This document shows positions 8,341 through 16,357 of a DNA stretch of 64,000 nt, piece after piece. Source of the DNA: Thalassobius sp002708925. GTDB taxonomy: Bacteria; Pseudomonadota; Alphaproteobacteria; Rhodobacterales; Rhodobacteraceae. The notes below the pieces were generated by a model. That model was not told where the DNA came from. It made no database searches and saw nothing but the letters and a program-made list of their open reading frames with translations. The position numbers were made by a program, and so were the translations under genes. Within the stretch, counting starts at the first letter, position 1. Each line of letters starts with the position of its first letter. The DNA lies in assembly GCF_049803795.1 (NCBI RefSeq), contig NZ_JBNAGJ010000003.1, forward strand, positions 1 to 64,000, given 5' to 3'.

Positions 8341-9650
8341 CAGGCTGTCTCCTGCAAGGATGCGGGCAGTTTCCAGGCCGTGTCGGCCCGGTTGCTGAGC
8401 TGGCCATACCAGCCCGCCAGGTCCAGAACGGCGCGGGGGCCCAGGGTTTCGGCCAACCGGATCGGGCCGCCCAAAGCCGCCGGAAATCCGTAGCCCGTGG
8501 TATAAACCACGTCCACGTCACTGCCCCGCAGCGCCCGCCCTTCGGCCACCAGCGCCAGGGATTCCACCATCAGGGCGGTGATCACGCGGCCGACGATTTC
8601 CTCGGCGGTGATTGTGCGGCGGGTCAGGCCCAATTCGCGGCTGACCCGCAAGATCAGCGCGCGGCTGTCCTCGTAGCTGCGTCCGCGCGGGGTGGCGTCG
8701 TCATACAGATACCAGCCCCGCCCGGTTTTCTGCCCATGATAGCCGGCCTCGCACAGGGCGTCGCCCACGCGGGGCTGTGGCGGCGGGGTGGCCCGCTGAG
8801 CCCGCTGCTTGCGCACGCCCCAGGGGATGTCATTGCCCACCATGTCCAGCGCGCGGAAGGGGCCGATGGCCATGCCCCATGCCTCAAGCGCTTCATCGAC
8901 GTCCTGCGGCCAGGCGCCTTCCTCGACCAGATACATGGCCTCTTGGTGGACCCGGTCGAACAGCCGGTTGCCGATGAACCCGTCGCCGTTGGCCGCGATC
9001 ACCGCGCGTTTGCGCAGCTTCTGCGCCAGGGCCATCGTCAGCGCCAGAATGGCCGGATCGGTGGTGTCTGCCGGGATGACCTCTAGCAGAGGGTTCACCT
9101 GCGCAGGCATGAAAAAATGGGTGCCCAGGAACCGCGCGGGCCGGTCCAGAGACCGGGCAATCGCATCGACATCCAGCGTCGAGGTATTCGAGGTGATCAG
9201 CGCGTCCTCAGACACGGTGCGTTCGATCTGGGCCATGACCTGCTGTTTGAGAGACAGGATTTCCGGCACGGCCTCGACCACCAGATCGCAGCCGGCAAAG
9301 GCGCTGATCGCGTCGGCAAAGGTAAATCGCGCCATTTGTGCGGCTGCGGTGTCGGGGTCCATCCGGCCTTTGGCGACGGCGCGATCGGTCAGCGATTGCA
9401 GATGCTGGCGGGCGGTGTCCAAGGCGGCCCGCGCCGGATCCACCACCGTGACCCGGTGGCCGGTCTGGGCAAAGGCCATCGCAATGCCGCGCCCCATGGC
9501 CCCCGCACCCAGAACGCCCACAGAGGTGATCTGGGCGGGGTCTGCGTGCGGGATGTCCGGAACCTGACCGGCGATTTCGGCGGACCGCGCCAGATAGGGG
9601 GCGGCCCCCTCTAGCGCGGTGATGTTTTGCAGACGGGCCTGAAGGCTCAT
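8340..9650 (-). CDS. 3-hydroxyacyl-CoA dehydrogenase (FadB/FadJ-like, without the hydratase domain)
   Basis: Oxidises 3-hydroxyacyl-CoA to 3-oxoacyl-CoA with NAD. The 436-residue protein has an NAD-binding domain (GVLGAGAMGRG near residue 45), the catalytic histidine region GTHFFMPAQVNPLLE, one C-terminal domain ending near KTGRGWY, and a second C-terminal domain (TAEEIVGR...ALVAEGRA...VYTTGYGFP). This is the FadB/FadJ layout minus the N-terminal crotonase part, so it cannot hydrate enoyl-CoA itself. The start at 9650 (MSLQARLQN) overlaps the acyl-CoA dehydrogenase stop as ATGA. The longer frame upstream reads through that gene and was rejected. Confidence 0.92.
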   Translation of the reverse strand: MSLQARLQNITALEGAAPYLARSAEIAGQVPDIPHADPAQITSVGVLGAGAMGRGIAMAFAQTGHRVTVVDPARAALDTARQHLQSLTDRAVAKGRMDPDTAAAQMARFTFADAISAFAGCDLVVEAVPEILSLKQQVMAQIERTVSEDALITSNTSTLDVDAIARSLDRPARFLGTHFFMPAQVNPLLEVIPADTTDPAILALTMALAQKLRKRAVIAANGDGFIGNRLFDRVHQEAMYLVEEGAWPQDVDEALEAWGMAIGPFRALDMVGNDIPWGVRKQRAQRATPPPQPRVGDALCEAGYHGQKTGRGWYLYDDATPRGRSYEDSRALILRVSRELGLTRRTITAEEIVGRVITALMVESLALVAEGRALRGSDVDVVYTTGYGFPAALGGPIRLAETLGPRAVLDLAGWYGQLSNRADTAWKLPASLQETA

Positions 9651-10966
9651 TCCGCGGCCTCGGCGGTTTGCAGGGCCGCAACCGCCGCCGCCACGCCGGG
9701 GCGCATGTCGGTTTCGGAGGCGCGATCGGGCGCGGTATAGTAGCGGTGCGAATCCATCGGGCCTTTCTGTGCGGCCTTCACCAATGAGCGCCCCAGCGAG
9801 CGCAGGTGTACCTCGTCCGGGCCATCGGCCAGACGCAGGCAGCGCGCCATGGTCCACAGATCGGGCAGCGGGGTGTCGGGCGTCACGCCCATGCCACCGA
9901 AAATCTGGATGGCGCGGTCAATGACCTTGCCCTGAATTTCCGGCACCACGACCTTGATCATGGCGATCTCATTCCGTGCCTCTTTGGCGCCGACATTGTC
10001 GATCATCCAGGCGGCTTTCAGCACCAGCAGGCGGGCCTGTTCGATCTCGCAGCGGCTGCGGGCGATCATCTCCATCACCACGCCCTGTTCGTGCAGGTAT
10101 TTGCCAAAGGTTTTGCGCTCCAGCGAGCGTTCGACCATCAGCTCCAGCGCCAGTTCGGCCTGCCCCAGCGAGCGCATCATGTGGTGGATACGGCCCGGCC
10201 CCAGACGCGCCTGCGCCAGCGCAAAGCCCGACCCTTCGGTGCCCAGCAGGTTCTCGGCAGGCACGCGCACGTCTTTATACAAGACCTCGCAGTGGCTCTC
10301 ATAGCTGTGATGGTTCATCACGGGGATGTTGCGGGTGATGGTGATGCCGGGGGTGTCCATCGGCACCAGAATCATCGACTGCTGCTTGTGGCGGTCGGCG
10401 TCCGGGTCGGTTTTGCCCATCACGATGCACAGTTTGCAATTGGGCGAGGCCGCCCCGGTGGTGAACCACTTGCGCCCGTTGATCACGTATTCATCGCCGT
10501 CACGTCGGATCAGGGTCTGCACGTTGGTCGCATCGGACGAGGCCACATCCGGTTCGGTCATGCCAAAGCACGAGCGGATCTCGCCGTTCAGCAGGGGTTT
10601 GAGCCACTTTTCCTTCTGCGCGGGCGTGCCGAACATGTGTAGGATTTCCATGTTGCCGGTGTCCGGCGCCGAGCAGTTGAACACCTCGGAGGCCCAGGGC
10701 AGGCGGCCCATGATTTCCGCCAGCGGGGCATAATCCAGGTTGGACATGCGGGTGCCGGGCTCGTCATCTTTCAGCGCGGGCAGGAACATGTTCCACAGGC
10801 CTTCGGATTTGGCCAGCGCCTTGAGATCGTTCATAAAAGACAGCGTGTAGGTGCCGTTATGCTGCTCGGCCATAAAGTCCTTGTGGCGCGGGATGACATG
10901 GTCTTCCATGAAGTTGCGAACGCGGGCCTGCATCTCCAGGCTTTTTTCAGAAAAGGTGAATTCCAT
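9647..10966 (-). CDS. Acyl-CoA dehydrogenase of the ACAD10/ACAD11 type
   Basis: A 439-residue flavoprotein of the acyl-CoA dehydrogenase fold. Its signature blocks NCSAPDTGNMEIL (about residues 96-108), CFGMTEPDVASSDATN (about 132-147) and RLGPGRIHHMMR match the ACAD10/ACAD11 subfamily rather than ordinary fatty-acid dehydrogenases. Near the C-terminus RLADGPDEVH aligns with the IYEGT block of medium-chain dehydrogenase, so the usual catalytic glutamate appears to be aspartate. In mammals this domain is fused to an APH-like kinase. Here the kinase is the directly preceding gene, one base away. The start at 10966 (MEFTFSEKS) is the first ATG after that kinase's stop. Confidence 0.92.
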   Translation of the reverse strand: MEFTFSEKSLEMQARVRNFMEDHVIPRHKDFMAEQHNGTYTLSFMNDLKALAKSEGLWNMFLPALKDDEPGTRMSNLDYAPLAEIMGRLPWASEVFNCSAPDTGNMEILHMFGTPAQKEKWLKPLLNGEIRSCFGMTEPDVASSDATNVQTLIRRDGDEYVINGRKWFTTGAASPNCKLCIVMGKTDPDADRHKQQSMILVPMDTPGITITRNIPVMNHHSYESHCEVLYKDVRVPAENLLGTEGSGFALAQARLGPGRIHHMMRSLGQAELALELMVERSLERKTFGKYLHEQGVVMEMIARSRCEIEQARLLVLKAAWMIDNVGAKEARNEIAMIKVVVPEIQGKVIDRAIQIFGGMGVTPDTPLPDLWTMARCLRLADGPDEVHLRSLGRSLVKAAQKGPMDSHRYYTAPDRASETDMRPGVAAAVAALQTAEAAE

Positions 10967-10967
10967 A

Positions 10968-11975
10968 TCAGTCTCCTGCAAGGTCTAGTCCGTGCCGGGC
11001 CCAGACCCGGCTCAGGTGGTCGATGCCCTCGGCGCTGCCCACACCCTTGGCCGCGCGGGCGACGATGCCCTCGAAAATCACGGCAAGGCGGAAATAGGCG
11101 AAGGCGGTGTAGAAGGGGCTGCTATCCAGCGGCAGCCCCCGGTTTTCGAAATAGCGCGCGGCATAGGCGGCGCGGCTGGGAATGCCCAAGGCATCCAGAT
11201 CGCGATCGCCCAGGCCGTGATATTCCTCGGCCAGATTTGTCCAGGGCATCAGGTTATAGCCCAGGTCCGACAGCGGATGGCCCAGGGTGGACAGTTCCCA
11301 ATCCAGCACGCCCAGAACCTCGGGTTTGGTGGGGTGGATGATCAGGTTGCCCAGGCGATAATCGCCATGCACCAGCGTGGTTTCATCATCGCTGGGTTTG
11401 TTGTCGGCCAGCCAGGCGGCCAGTTGCGGGATCTCTTCGATCTCGCGGGTTTTGCCGGCCTCGTATTGCTTGGTCCAGCGGGCGATCTGGCGGTCGAAAA
11501 AGCCGCCCTGACGGCCGTAATCGGACAGGCCCACCGCCTGAATATCCACCGCGTGCAGCTGCGCCAGCGTGTCATTCATCGATTCGTAGATGGCACCCCG
11601 GTCGGCAGGGCTAAGGCCGGGCAGGCTGTTGTCGTGGAACACGCGGCCGTCCAGCCGCTCCATGATGTAAAACGGAGTGCCGATGATCTCGCGGTTTTCG
11701 CAATAATGCGGGGTGGCGGGGACAGGGACGCCAGTGCTCGCCAGCGCGTTGATCACCCGGAATTCGCGGTCAATCGCATGGGCCGAGGGCAGCAGTTCAC
11801 CAGGTGGTTGCTTGCGCAGCACATAGCGCGCGCCGCCGAAATCCATGAAATATGTGGGGTTCGAATGCCCGCCCGCGATCTGCTCTAATGTGACAGGCCC
11901 GCTGCCCGGCAGCACGCTCGACAGATAGTCCGCCAGCCGGTTCTGATCGAAGGGCAGGGATGGTGTGTTCGTCAT
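10968..11975 (-). CDS. Aminoglycoside-phosphotransferase-fold kinase (LvaA/ACAD11 N-domain-like)
   Basis: A 335-residue protein kinase-like fold enzyme of the APH family. The ATP lysine region reads RYVLRKQPPGELLPSAH. The catalytic loop is LVHGDYRLGNLIIH (about residue 196) and the metal motif is VLDWELSTLGHPLSDLG (about 215). The same blocks occur in the kinase part of ACAD10/11 and in LvaA, which phosphorylate the 4-hydroxyl of 4-hydroxyacyl-CoA. It is the first gene of the operon. The ATG at 11975 has a strong AGGGAGG site (about 11984-11990). Antibiotic resistance is very unlikely given the neighbours. No LvaB-like small partner is visible. Confidence 0.88.
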   Translation of the reverse strand: MTNTPSLPFDQNRLADYLSSVLPGSGPVTLEQIAGGHSNPTYFMDFGGARYVLRKQPPGELLPSAHAIDREFRVINALASTGVPVPATPHYCENREIIGTPFYIMERLDGRVFHDNSLPGLSPADRGAIYESMNDTLAQLHAVDIQAVGLSDYGRQGGFFDRQIARWTKQYEAGKTREIEEIPQLAAWLADNKPSDDETTLVHGDYRLGNLIIHPTKPEVLGVLDWELSTLGHPLSDLGYNLMPWTNLAEEYHGLGDRDLDALGIPSRAAYAARYFENRGLPLDSSPFYTAFAYFRLAVIFEGIVARAAKGVGSAEGIDHLSRVWARHGLDLAGD

Positions 11976-11991
11976 TGTTTTTGCCTCCCTG

Positions 11992-12031
11992 TTGACAGAT
12001 GGCACATCCTGAATTCATAAGAAAATGAATT
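11992..12031 (+). promoter_or_regulatory. LysR promoter with overlapping inverted-repeat operator
   Basis: A TTGACA (11992-11997), 17 bp spacer and TCATAA (12015-12020) resemble a sigma-70 promoter reading towards the LysR gene at 12057. Overlapping the -10 is a perfect inverted repeat AATTCAT-N6-ATGAATT (12012-12031), lying between the divergent LysR and kinase starts. Its place and symmetry fit an operator for LysR autoregulation and control of the leftward operon. This is inferred from sequence only. Confidence 0.5.
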
Positions 12032-12056
12032 ACCGGGATATATCGGCATAGATGAA

Positions 12057-12977
12057 ATGAATATATCACGCACAGACCTGAACCTCTTCGTCGTCTTCGA
12101 GGCGATCTATTCCCAGGGCGGCGTTACCCGCGCCGCCGAGACGCTGCATCTGACGCAGCCGACGATCTCCCATGCCTTGGGGCGGCTGCGCGACCGGGTG
12201 GGCGATCCTTTGTTCGTGCGGCACGGGCAGCGGCTGGTGCCGACCCCTTTGGCGCAGAAAATGATCGGTCCGACGCGCGAGGCGCTGAAGCTGTTCGAAC
12301 GCACCCTGGGTGAGCTGGACGGGTTCGACCCTGAAACCGCCGAGATGCATTTTTCCATCGGGATGCGCTCGCTGATGGAGAACAGCTTTTTCCTGCCGCT
12401 GGTCATGCTTTTGAACACGACAGCGCCCAAGGTGACCGTGGCTTCGGCCCCGCTGGACAGGCGCCGGATCGAGGCAGAGCTGTCCTCGGGGGAGCTGAAC
12501 GCCGCGATTGACGTGTTCCTGCCGCTGGGCGCGGATATTCACCGCGAGCATCTGTTGTCCTCGCCCTCGGTTGTGGTGGCGCGGCGGGGGCATCCGCTGG
12601 TGGATGGGGGCGTGACGCTGCGCGATTATCTGGCGCTGGATCATATCATCGTCACCTCTCGGGCGAAGGGCGCCGGCCCCGAGGACATCGCCCTGTCCCG
12701 CGACAGCGAAACCCGGCGGGTGGTGGCGCGTTGCCAGCAGATCAATACGGCGATGCGGGCGGTGGCGTCCTCGGATCTGGTGCTGACCATGGCCGAAAGC
12801 TTTGCCCGGCGGGCGAACGTGTGGTTCGACAATCAGATCGTGCCGGTTCCGTTCGAGTCCCCCCGGATCGACGCCTATCTGTACTGGCATTCGAATGCAG
12901 ATGCGGACCCCGCCAACCGCTGGCTGCGCAGCACGATCAAAAGCTGCGTCGCCGAGGGCGAATGGGCGGGGCCCTGA
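12057..12977 (+). CDS. LysR-family transcriptional regulator
   Basis: A 306-residue LysR regulator. The winged helix-turn-helix is at residues 1-62 (SQGGVTRAAETLHLTQPTIS then ALGRLRD). An effector-binding domain of periplasmic-binding-protein type fills the remainder. It is NodD/SyrM-like at the start (MNISRTDLNLFVVFEAI). It is transcribed away from the kinase-to-thiolase operon, with 81 bp between the starts, and the TRAP transporter genes lie on its other side. It is therefore the best candidate to regulate both, with the imported acid or its CoA ester as inducer. No ligand can be read from the sequence. Confidence 0.93.
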   Translation: MNISRTDLNLFVVFEAIYSQGGVTRAAETLHLTQPTISHALGRLRDRVGDPLFVRHGQRLVPTPLAQKMIGPTREALKLFERTLGELDGFDPETAEMHFSIGMRSLMENSFFLPLVMLLNTTAPKVTVASAPLDRRRIEAELSSGELNAAIDVFLPLGADIHREHLLSSPSVVVARRGHPLVDGGVTLRDYLALDHIIVTSRAKGAGPEDIALSRDSETRRVVARCQQINTAMRAVASSDLVLTMAESFARRANVWFDNQIVPVPFESPRIDAYLYWHSNADADPANRWLRSTIKSCVAEGEWAGP

Positions 12978-13012
12978 GGCGTCCTGAGTGAAGGGCTCAG
13001 AACGCCATTGGT

Positions 13013-14293
13013 TTAGAACAGCGCGTGGGTGGCCAGCATCCCCACCACCAGCAGCAGGTCCGCCGCCAGGAAGGGCAGGATTCCGGCAAAGATCTGTTCG
13101 AGCTTGACGAAATCCTTGGCCACCGAATGGATGACGAACACGTTTAACCCCACAGGTGGCGTGATCATCCCGATCTCCAGCAGTTTGGCCAGCAGGATGC
13201 CGAACCAGATGACATCTACCCCATGGCTGTGGATCAGCGGCAGGAACAGCGGCAGGGTCAGCAGCATCGCGCCGATGGGTTCCAGGAACATGCCCAGGGC
13301 CAGATAGATCAGCGTGATCAGGATCAGGATACCCAGAACGCCCAGGCCCAGCCCCTCGATTCCGGTGCCGATCCAGCGCGACAGGCCCGACAGCGCCACC
13401 AGACGGGTGAACAGGTTGGCCCCGATGGCGATCATGAACAAGGATCCCGAGGACAGCAGCGTATCCACGCAGCTTTCGCTGAACAGTTTCCACGTCAGGG
13501 TTTTGCGCGCAATGCCGATAAGGATAGCAATGACGGCCCCGACGGCTCCGGCCTCGGTTGCGGTGAACAGGCCGGAAAACAGTCCGCCAAAGACCACCAC
13601 GATCATCAGCAGCACGGGCCAGACCTCGCGCAGGCCGTCCATGCGTTCCTCCCAACTGGAGGGCGCGGCACGGGGCAGGCGCTCGGGGGCCAGCACATAG
13701 CTGATCAGCACGGCGGCGATATACAGCCCCAGCGAGATGACCCCGACGATCAGCCCGCCCATGAACAGCTTGGTGATCGACACTTCGGCCTGAATCCCGA
13801 ACAGGATCAGCAGGATCGAGGGCGGGATCAGCGCACCAATCGTGCCCCCCGCCGCAACCGATCCGGTGGCGATGCGAATGTCATAGCCCTGGCGGTGCAT
13901 TTCCGGCACGGCGATCCGGCCAATGGCGGCCGAACAGGCGATGGACGATCCGGTCACGGCGGCAAAGCCCCCCGCACCCGCCAATGAGGCAATCGCCAGC
14001 CCGCCGGGCATCCAGCCCAGCCAGGCGCGCGCGCCCTCGAACATGCCGCGCGTCAGGCCCGAATGATAGGCCACATAGCCCATCAACAGGAACATCGGCA
14101 CCGAAGACAGCGTCCAGCTGGCGGCAAAGTTATAGGGCACGGTGGACAGCATCGACATGGCCGGGCGCTCGCCCACGATGGCCCAGATGCCCACGAATGA
14201 AACGAACACCAGCGCCACCGCAATCGGCACACGCAGCATGATCAGCCCCAGAACGCCGACAACGGCGAGGATACCAATAGTCATCGGATCCAT
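13013..14293 (-). CDS. dctM: TRAP transporter large permease subunit (DctM-like)
   Basis: The 12-helix ion-coupled membrane component of a TRAP importer. The 426-residue sequence is strongly hydrophobic throughout, with family blocks ERPAMSMLSTVPY near the start, GAGGFAAVTGSSIACSAAIG near residue 125, GGTIGALIPPSI near 155 and GLNVFVIHSVAKD near 375. The ATG at 14293 lies one base after the small-permease stop. It works with the small permease and binding protein encoded just upstream to take up an organic acid using the sodium gradient. Only 35 bp separate its end from the convergent LysR gene. Confidence 0.95.
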   Translation of the reverse strand: MDPMTIGILAVVGVLGLIMLRVPIAVALVFVSFVGIWAIVGERPAMSMLSTVPYNFAASWTLSSVPMFLLMGYVAYHSGLTRGMFEGARAWLGWMPGGLAIASLAGAGGFAAVTGSSIACSAAIGRIAVPEMHRQGYDIRIATGSVAAGGTIGALIPPSILLILFGIQAEVSITKLFMGGLIVGVISLGLYIAAVLISYVLAPERLPRAAPSSWEERMDGLREVWPVLLMIVVVFGGLFSGLFTATEAGAVGAVIAILIGIARKTLTWKLFSESCVDTLLSSGSLFMIAIGANLFTRLVALSGLSRWIGTGIEGLGLGVLGILILITLIYLALGMFLEPIGAMLLTLPLFLPLIHSHGVDVIWFGILLAKLLEIGMITPPVGLNVFVIHSVAKDFVKLEQIFAGILPFLAADLLLVVGMLATHALF

Positions 14294-14294
14294 G

Positions 14295-14831
14295 TTAGTT
14301 ATCCTTCTCGATGGGGTCTGTGATGATGGCGGTATCGGCCGGCGCATCGCGGAACTTCCCGCTAAGCAGTTCGATCAGGCGCAGGGCGACGACAATGGCC
14401 ATCAGCCCGAAACAGAACGGCAGAATCCAGGTGCCCGGCCAGGTGTAGAAATCCATCGCACCGGCCTCGACATAGGCGCCGCGTTTGGTTTGGTGCAGGG
14501 CTTCCTTGCCGGTTCCCCAGGCCAGAAGACAATAGACAATCAGCGACAGGGCAAAGCCCAGGGCATAGATCACCCCATGGGTTTTTCTGGGCATCATATC
14601 GGTGAAAATCGAAGCTTCGACATGGCGGCGCTGGAGCTCGGCATAGGCGATGGGCAGAAAGCTGACCGCCAGCATGTAATACTTCGAGACGATCTCGGCG
14701 GTGGCGGGAAACCCGGCCCCCAAGAGATTACGCATCGCCACGTCGATCACGATCTGAAGCGCCATCAGGATGAGGATGGCGCTTCCGACCCATTTCGTCG
14801 TGGCCGCAATGAAACGGTCCGCGAAATGCAT
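14295..14831 (-). CDS. dctQ: TRAP transporter small permease subunit (DctQ-like)
   Basis: A 178-residue four-helix membrane protein of the DctQ family: helix 1 near residues 15-33, helix 2 near 48-66, helix 3 near 88-108 and helix 4 near 133-153. The block ELQRRHVEASIFTDMMP between helices 2 and 3 is typical. It joins the binding protein and large permease in the inner membrane. Its gene starts 6 bp after the dctP stop and ends 1 bp before dctM, so the three are one transcript. Confidence 0.92.
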   Translation of the reverse strand: MHFADRFIAATTKWVGSAILILMALQIVIDVAMRNLLGAGFPATAEIVSKYYMLAVSFLPIAYAELQRRHVEASIFTDMMPRKTHGVIYALGFALSLIVYCLLAWGTGKEALHQTKRGAYVEAGAMDFYTWPGTWILPFCFGLMAIVVALRLIELLSGKFRDAPADTAIITDPIEKDN

Positions 14832-14837
14832 GGGGTG

Positions 14838-15947
14838 TTACTGACCGTATGTTGCGAAGTCGATCTTGGACCAGATCTCTTGGTTGCGCAGTTCGGCCAG
14901 TTCCGCATCGGTGCTGACGTTCTGAACCAGACCGGACCATTTGGCCAGCAGGGCCTCGTAGCGGGCGATCTTGGCGGCGGCATCGGTGACGCCGCGGCTT
15001 TCCAGCGTTGCAGCGGCCTGGGCCAGATGCGCGGCACGGAATTCAGCCGATTTGGCCTTCATCGCGTCATCGGGGGTGATGAACTCGATCCCCTGCTTTT
15101 CACCAGCGGCGCGGGCTTCGTTGGTGGTGTCGATCCAGCTTTGGACACCGATGGTTTGTGCGTATTGCGCGGCATGGGCCAGGGCGGCACGGTCTTCGGC
15201 GCTCATGCGGGTCCACAGGATGGACGAGGCATTGGTCATCGCGGCGGCGTTAAACACGCCCTGATCGATCAGCGTCACGGCCTTGACCACATCATACAGC
15301 TGCGCGTTCTTCAGATCGGCAACCGAGGAATAAGTGGCGTTGATCACCCCCGAGGACAGGCCCTCGAACAGCTCGGACGAGGGCATCTGCACGGGCTCGG
15401 CGCCCAGAGATTCCACGAAACGGGTAAAGACCGACCCGGCGGTGCGGATGCGGATGCCCTTCATATCGTCCAGGCTGCGGATCGGCACGGTGGACAGGAA
15501 CTGATAGTTGGTGGTCGCATCCGAGCCCAGAAACACATGCCCATTGGCCGCAAATTCCGCCTGGCAGGCGTCACAGGTGGCGATGTATTCGGTCACGGCC
15601 GAGGAAATGGCGCGGTTGTCCGTGCCCAGGATCGACAGCTCGCCCACGATGCCCGATTCCGGGTAGTCCGCTGCGAAATAGGGCAGGATGATCGGGCCCA
15701 TGTCCGAGATGCCATCGCGCAGGCCGGTGTTCATCTCGTTCGGTGCCAGCAGCCCCGAGGGCGTGTCATAGCCGGTCCAGCGGCCTTCGGTGAATTCTTC
15801 CAGCTTCTTGAACAGCATCGGATAGCCATCGGTGGCCAGCACATGGCTGGGCCCGAAAGACGAGGTGGCGCGGATTTCCTCGGCGGTGGCGGGCAGCGCA
15901 ACCGAGGCGCAGACGGCGACCGAGGTCAGAAAATGTTTCAGGTTCAT
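14838..15947 (-). CDS. dctP: TRAP transporter solute-binding protein (DctP family)
   Basis: The periplasmic ligand-binding component, 369 residues. Residues 1-22 are a signal peptide ending with ATAEE. The DctP fold follows, with SFGPSHVLATDGYPMLFKKL near the start. The region around residues 155-170 (IRTAGSVFTRFVESLGAEPV) holds the arginine that normally salt-bridges the ligand carboxylate. The ligand class is therefore likely a carboxylic acid, but which one is unknown. The start has a strong AGGGAGG ribosome site. Beside the LysR gene and the CoA-dependent catabolic operon, it may import that operon's substrate. Confidence 0.93.
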   Translation of the reverse strand: MNLKHFLTSVAVCASVALPATAEEIRATSSFGPSHVLATDGYPMLFKKLEEFTEGRWTGYDTPSGLLAPNEMNTGLRDGISDMGPIILPYFAADYPESGIVGELSILGTDNRAISSAVTEYIATCDACQAEFAANGHVFLGSDATTNYQFLSTVPIRSLDDMKGIRIRTAGSVFTRFVESLGAEPVQMPSSELFEGLSSGVINATYSSVADLKNAQLYDVVKAVTLIDQGVFNAAAMTNASSILWTRMSAEDRAALAHAAQYAQTIGVQSWIDTTNEARAAGEKQGIEFITPDDAMKAKSAEFRAAHLAQAAATLESRGVTDAAAKIARYEALLAKWSGLVQNVSTDAELAELRNQEIWSKIDFATYGQ

Positions 15948-16357
15948 GTGTACCTCCCTAAGGCAACTAATGTTGTTGGCCTGAAATTTGCGTGCAGCTA
16001 TCCGGGCCGTGACGCGCAGGTCACAGCGGAGGAGTCGGCGTCGCGGGCGCAGTGCTTCGGGCCATTCATCCGGGCAGGGCGTGGCCTGCGGTCAGGGTCC
16101 TCCTTTTGACCGAACCGGACAGAAGGGATAATACATAAGGCTGATCAATTTTAAATTAGTGTTCGTATGAATTCTGTGCATGAGTGGTTATGGGCGCTGT
16201 CAATGGGGGCGGGTGCAGCGTTCATCCCGTGGACAAGCGATTCAGCCGCTGCCGCACAACAGAAACAGGCCGCCCAGACAGGCAGCCAGCAGGGCCTTCG
16301 GGCCCAGGGGGCGGCGCGTTTTCGCATCCCGATCCGGAATGCCGCGCGCCTTCCTGC
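15948..16357. other. Intergenic region upstream of dctP
   Basis: This 410-bp stretch lies between the dctP start and the stop of the tandem AAA+ ATPase gene. It holds the dctP ribosome site (near 15955), an inverted repeat GTGAC-N6-GTCAC (16009-16024) about 60 bp upstream of dctP that could be an operator, and an AT-rich patch (about 16125-16170) that could carry the promoter. Between 16240 and 16357 the minus strand has an open stretch encoding a hydrophobic tail, but without a convincing start. I see no RNA gene. Confidence 0.5.

Noticed and set aside
10968..11975. Aminoglycoside resistance gene
   Set aside because: The APH fold is shared by many kinases; the neighbours (ACAD, ligase, thiolase) and the DWELSTLGHPLSD signature point to an acyl-CoA kinase role.
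12066..13655. 529-residue minus-strand frame over the LysR and dctM genes
   Set aside because: A shadow of two well-supported genes; its composition is G/R/H-rich and it has no ribosome site.
16240..16357. Possible small hydrophobic peptide on the minus strand downstream of the AAA+ gene
   Set aside because: The open frame (ending ACLGGLFLLCGSG) lacks an ATG, GTG or TTG with a ribosome site and overlaps the AAA+ gene end.
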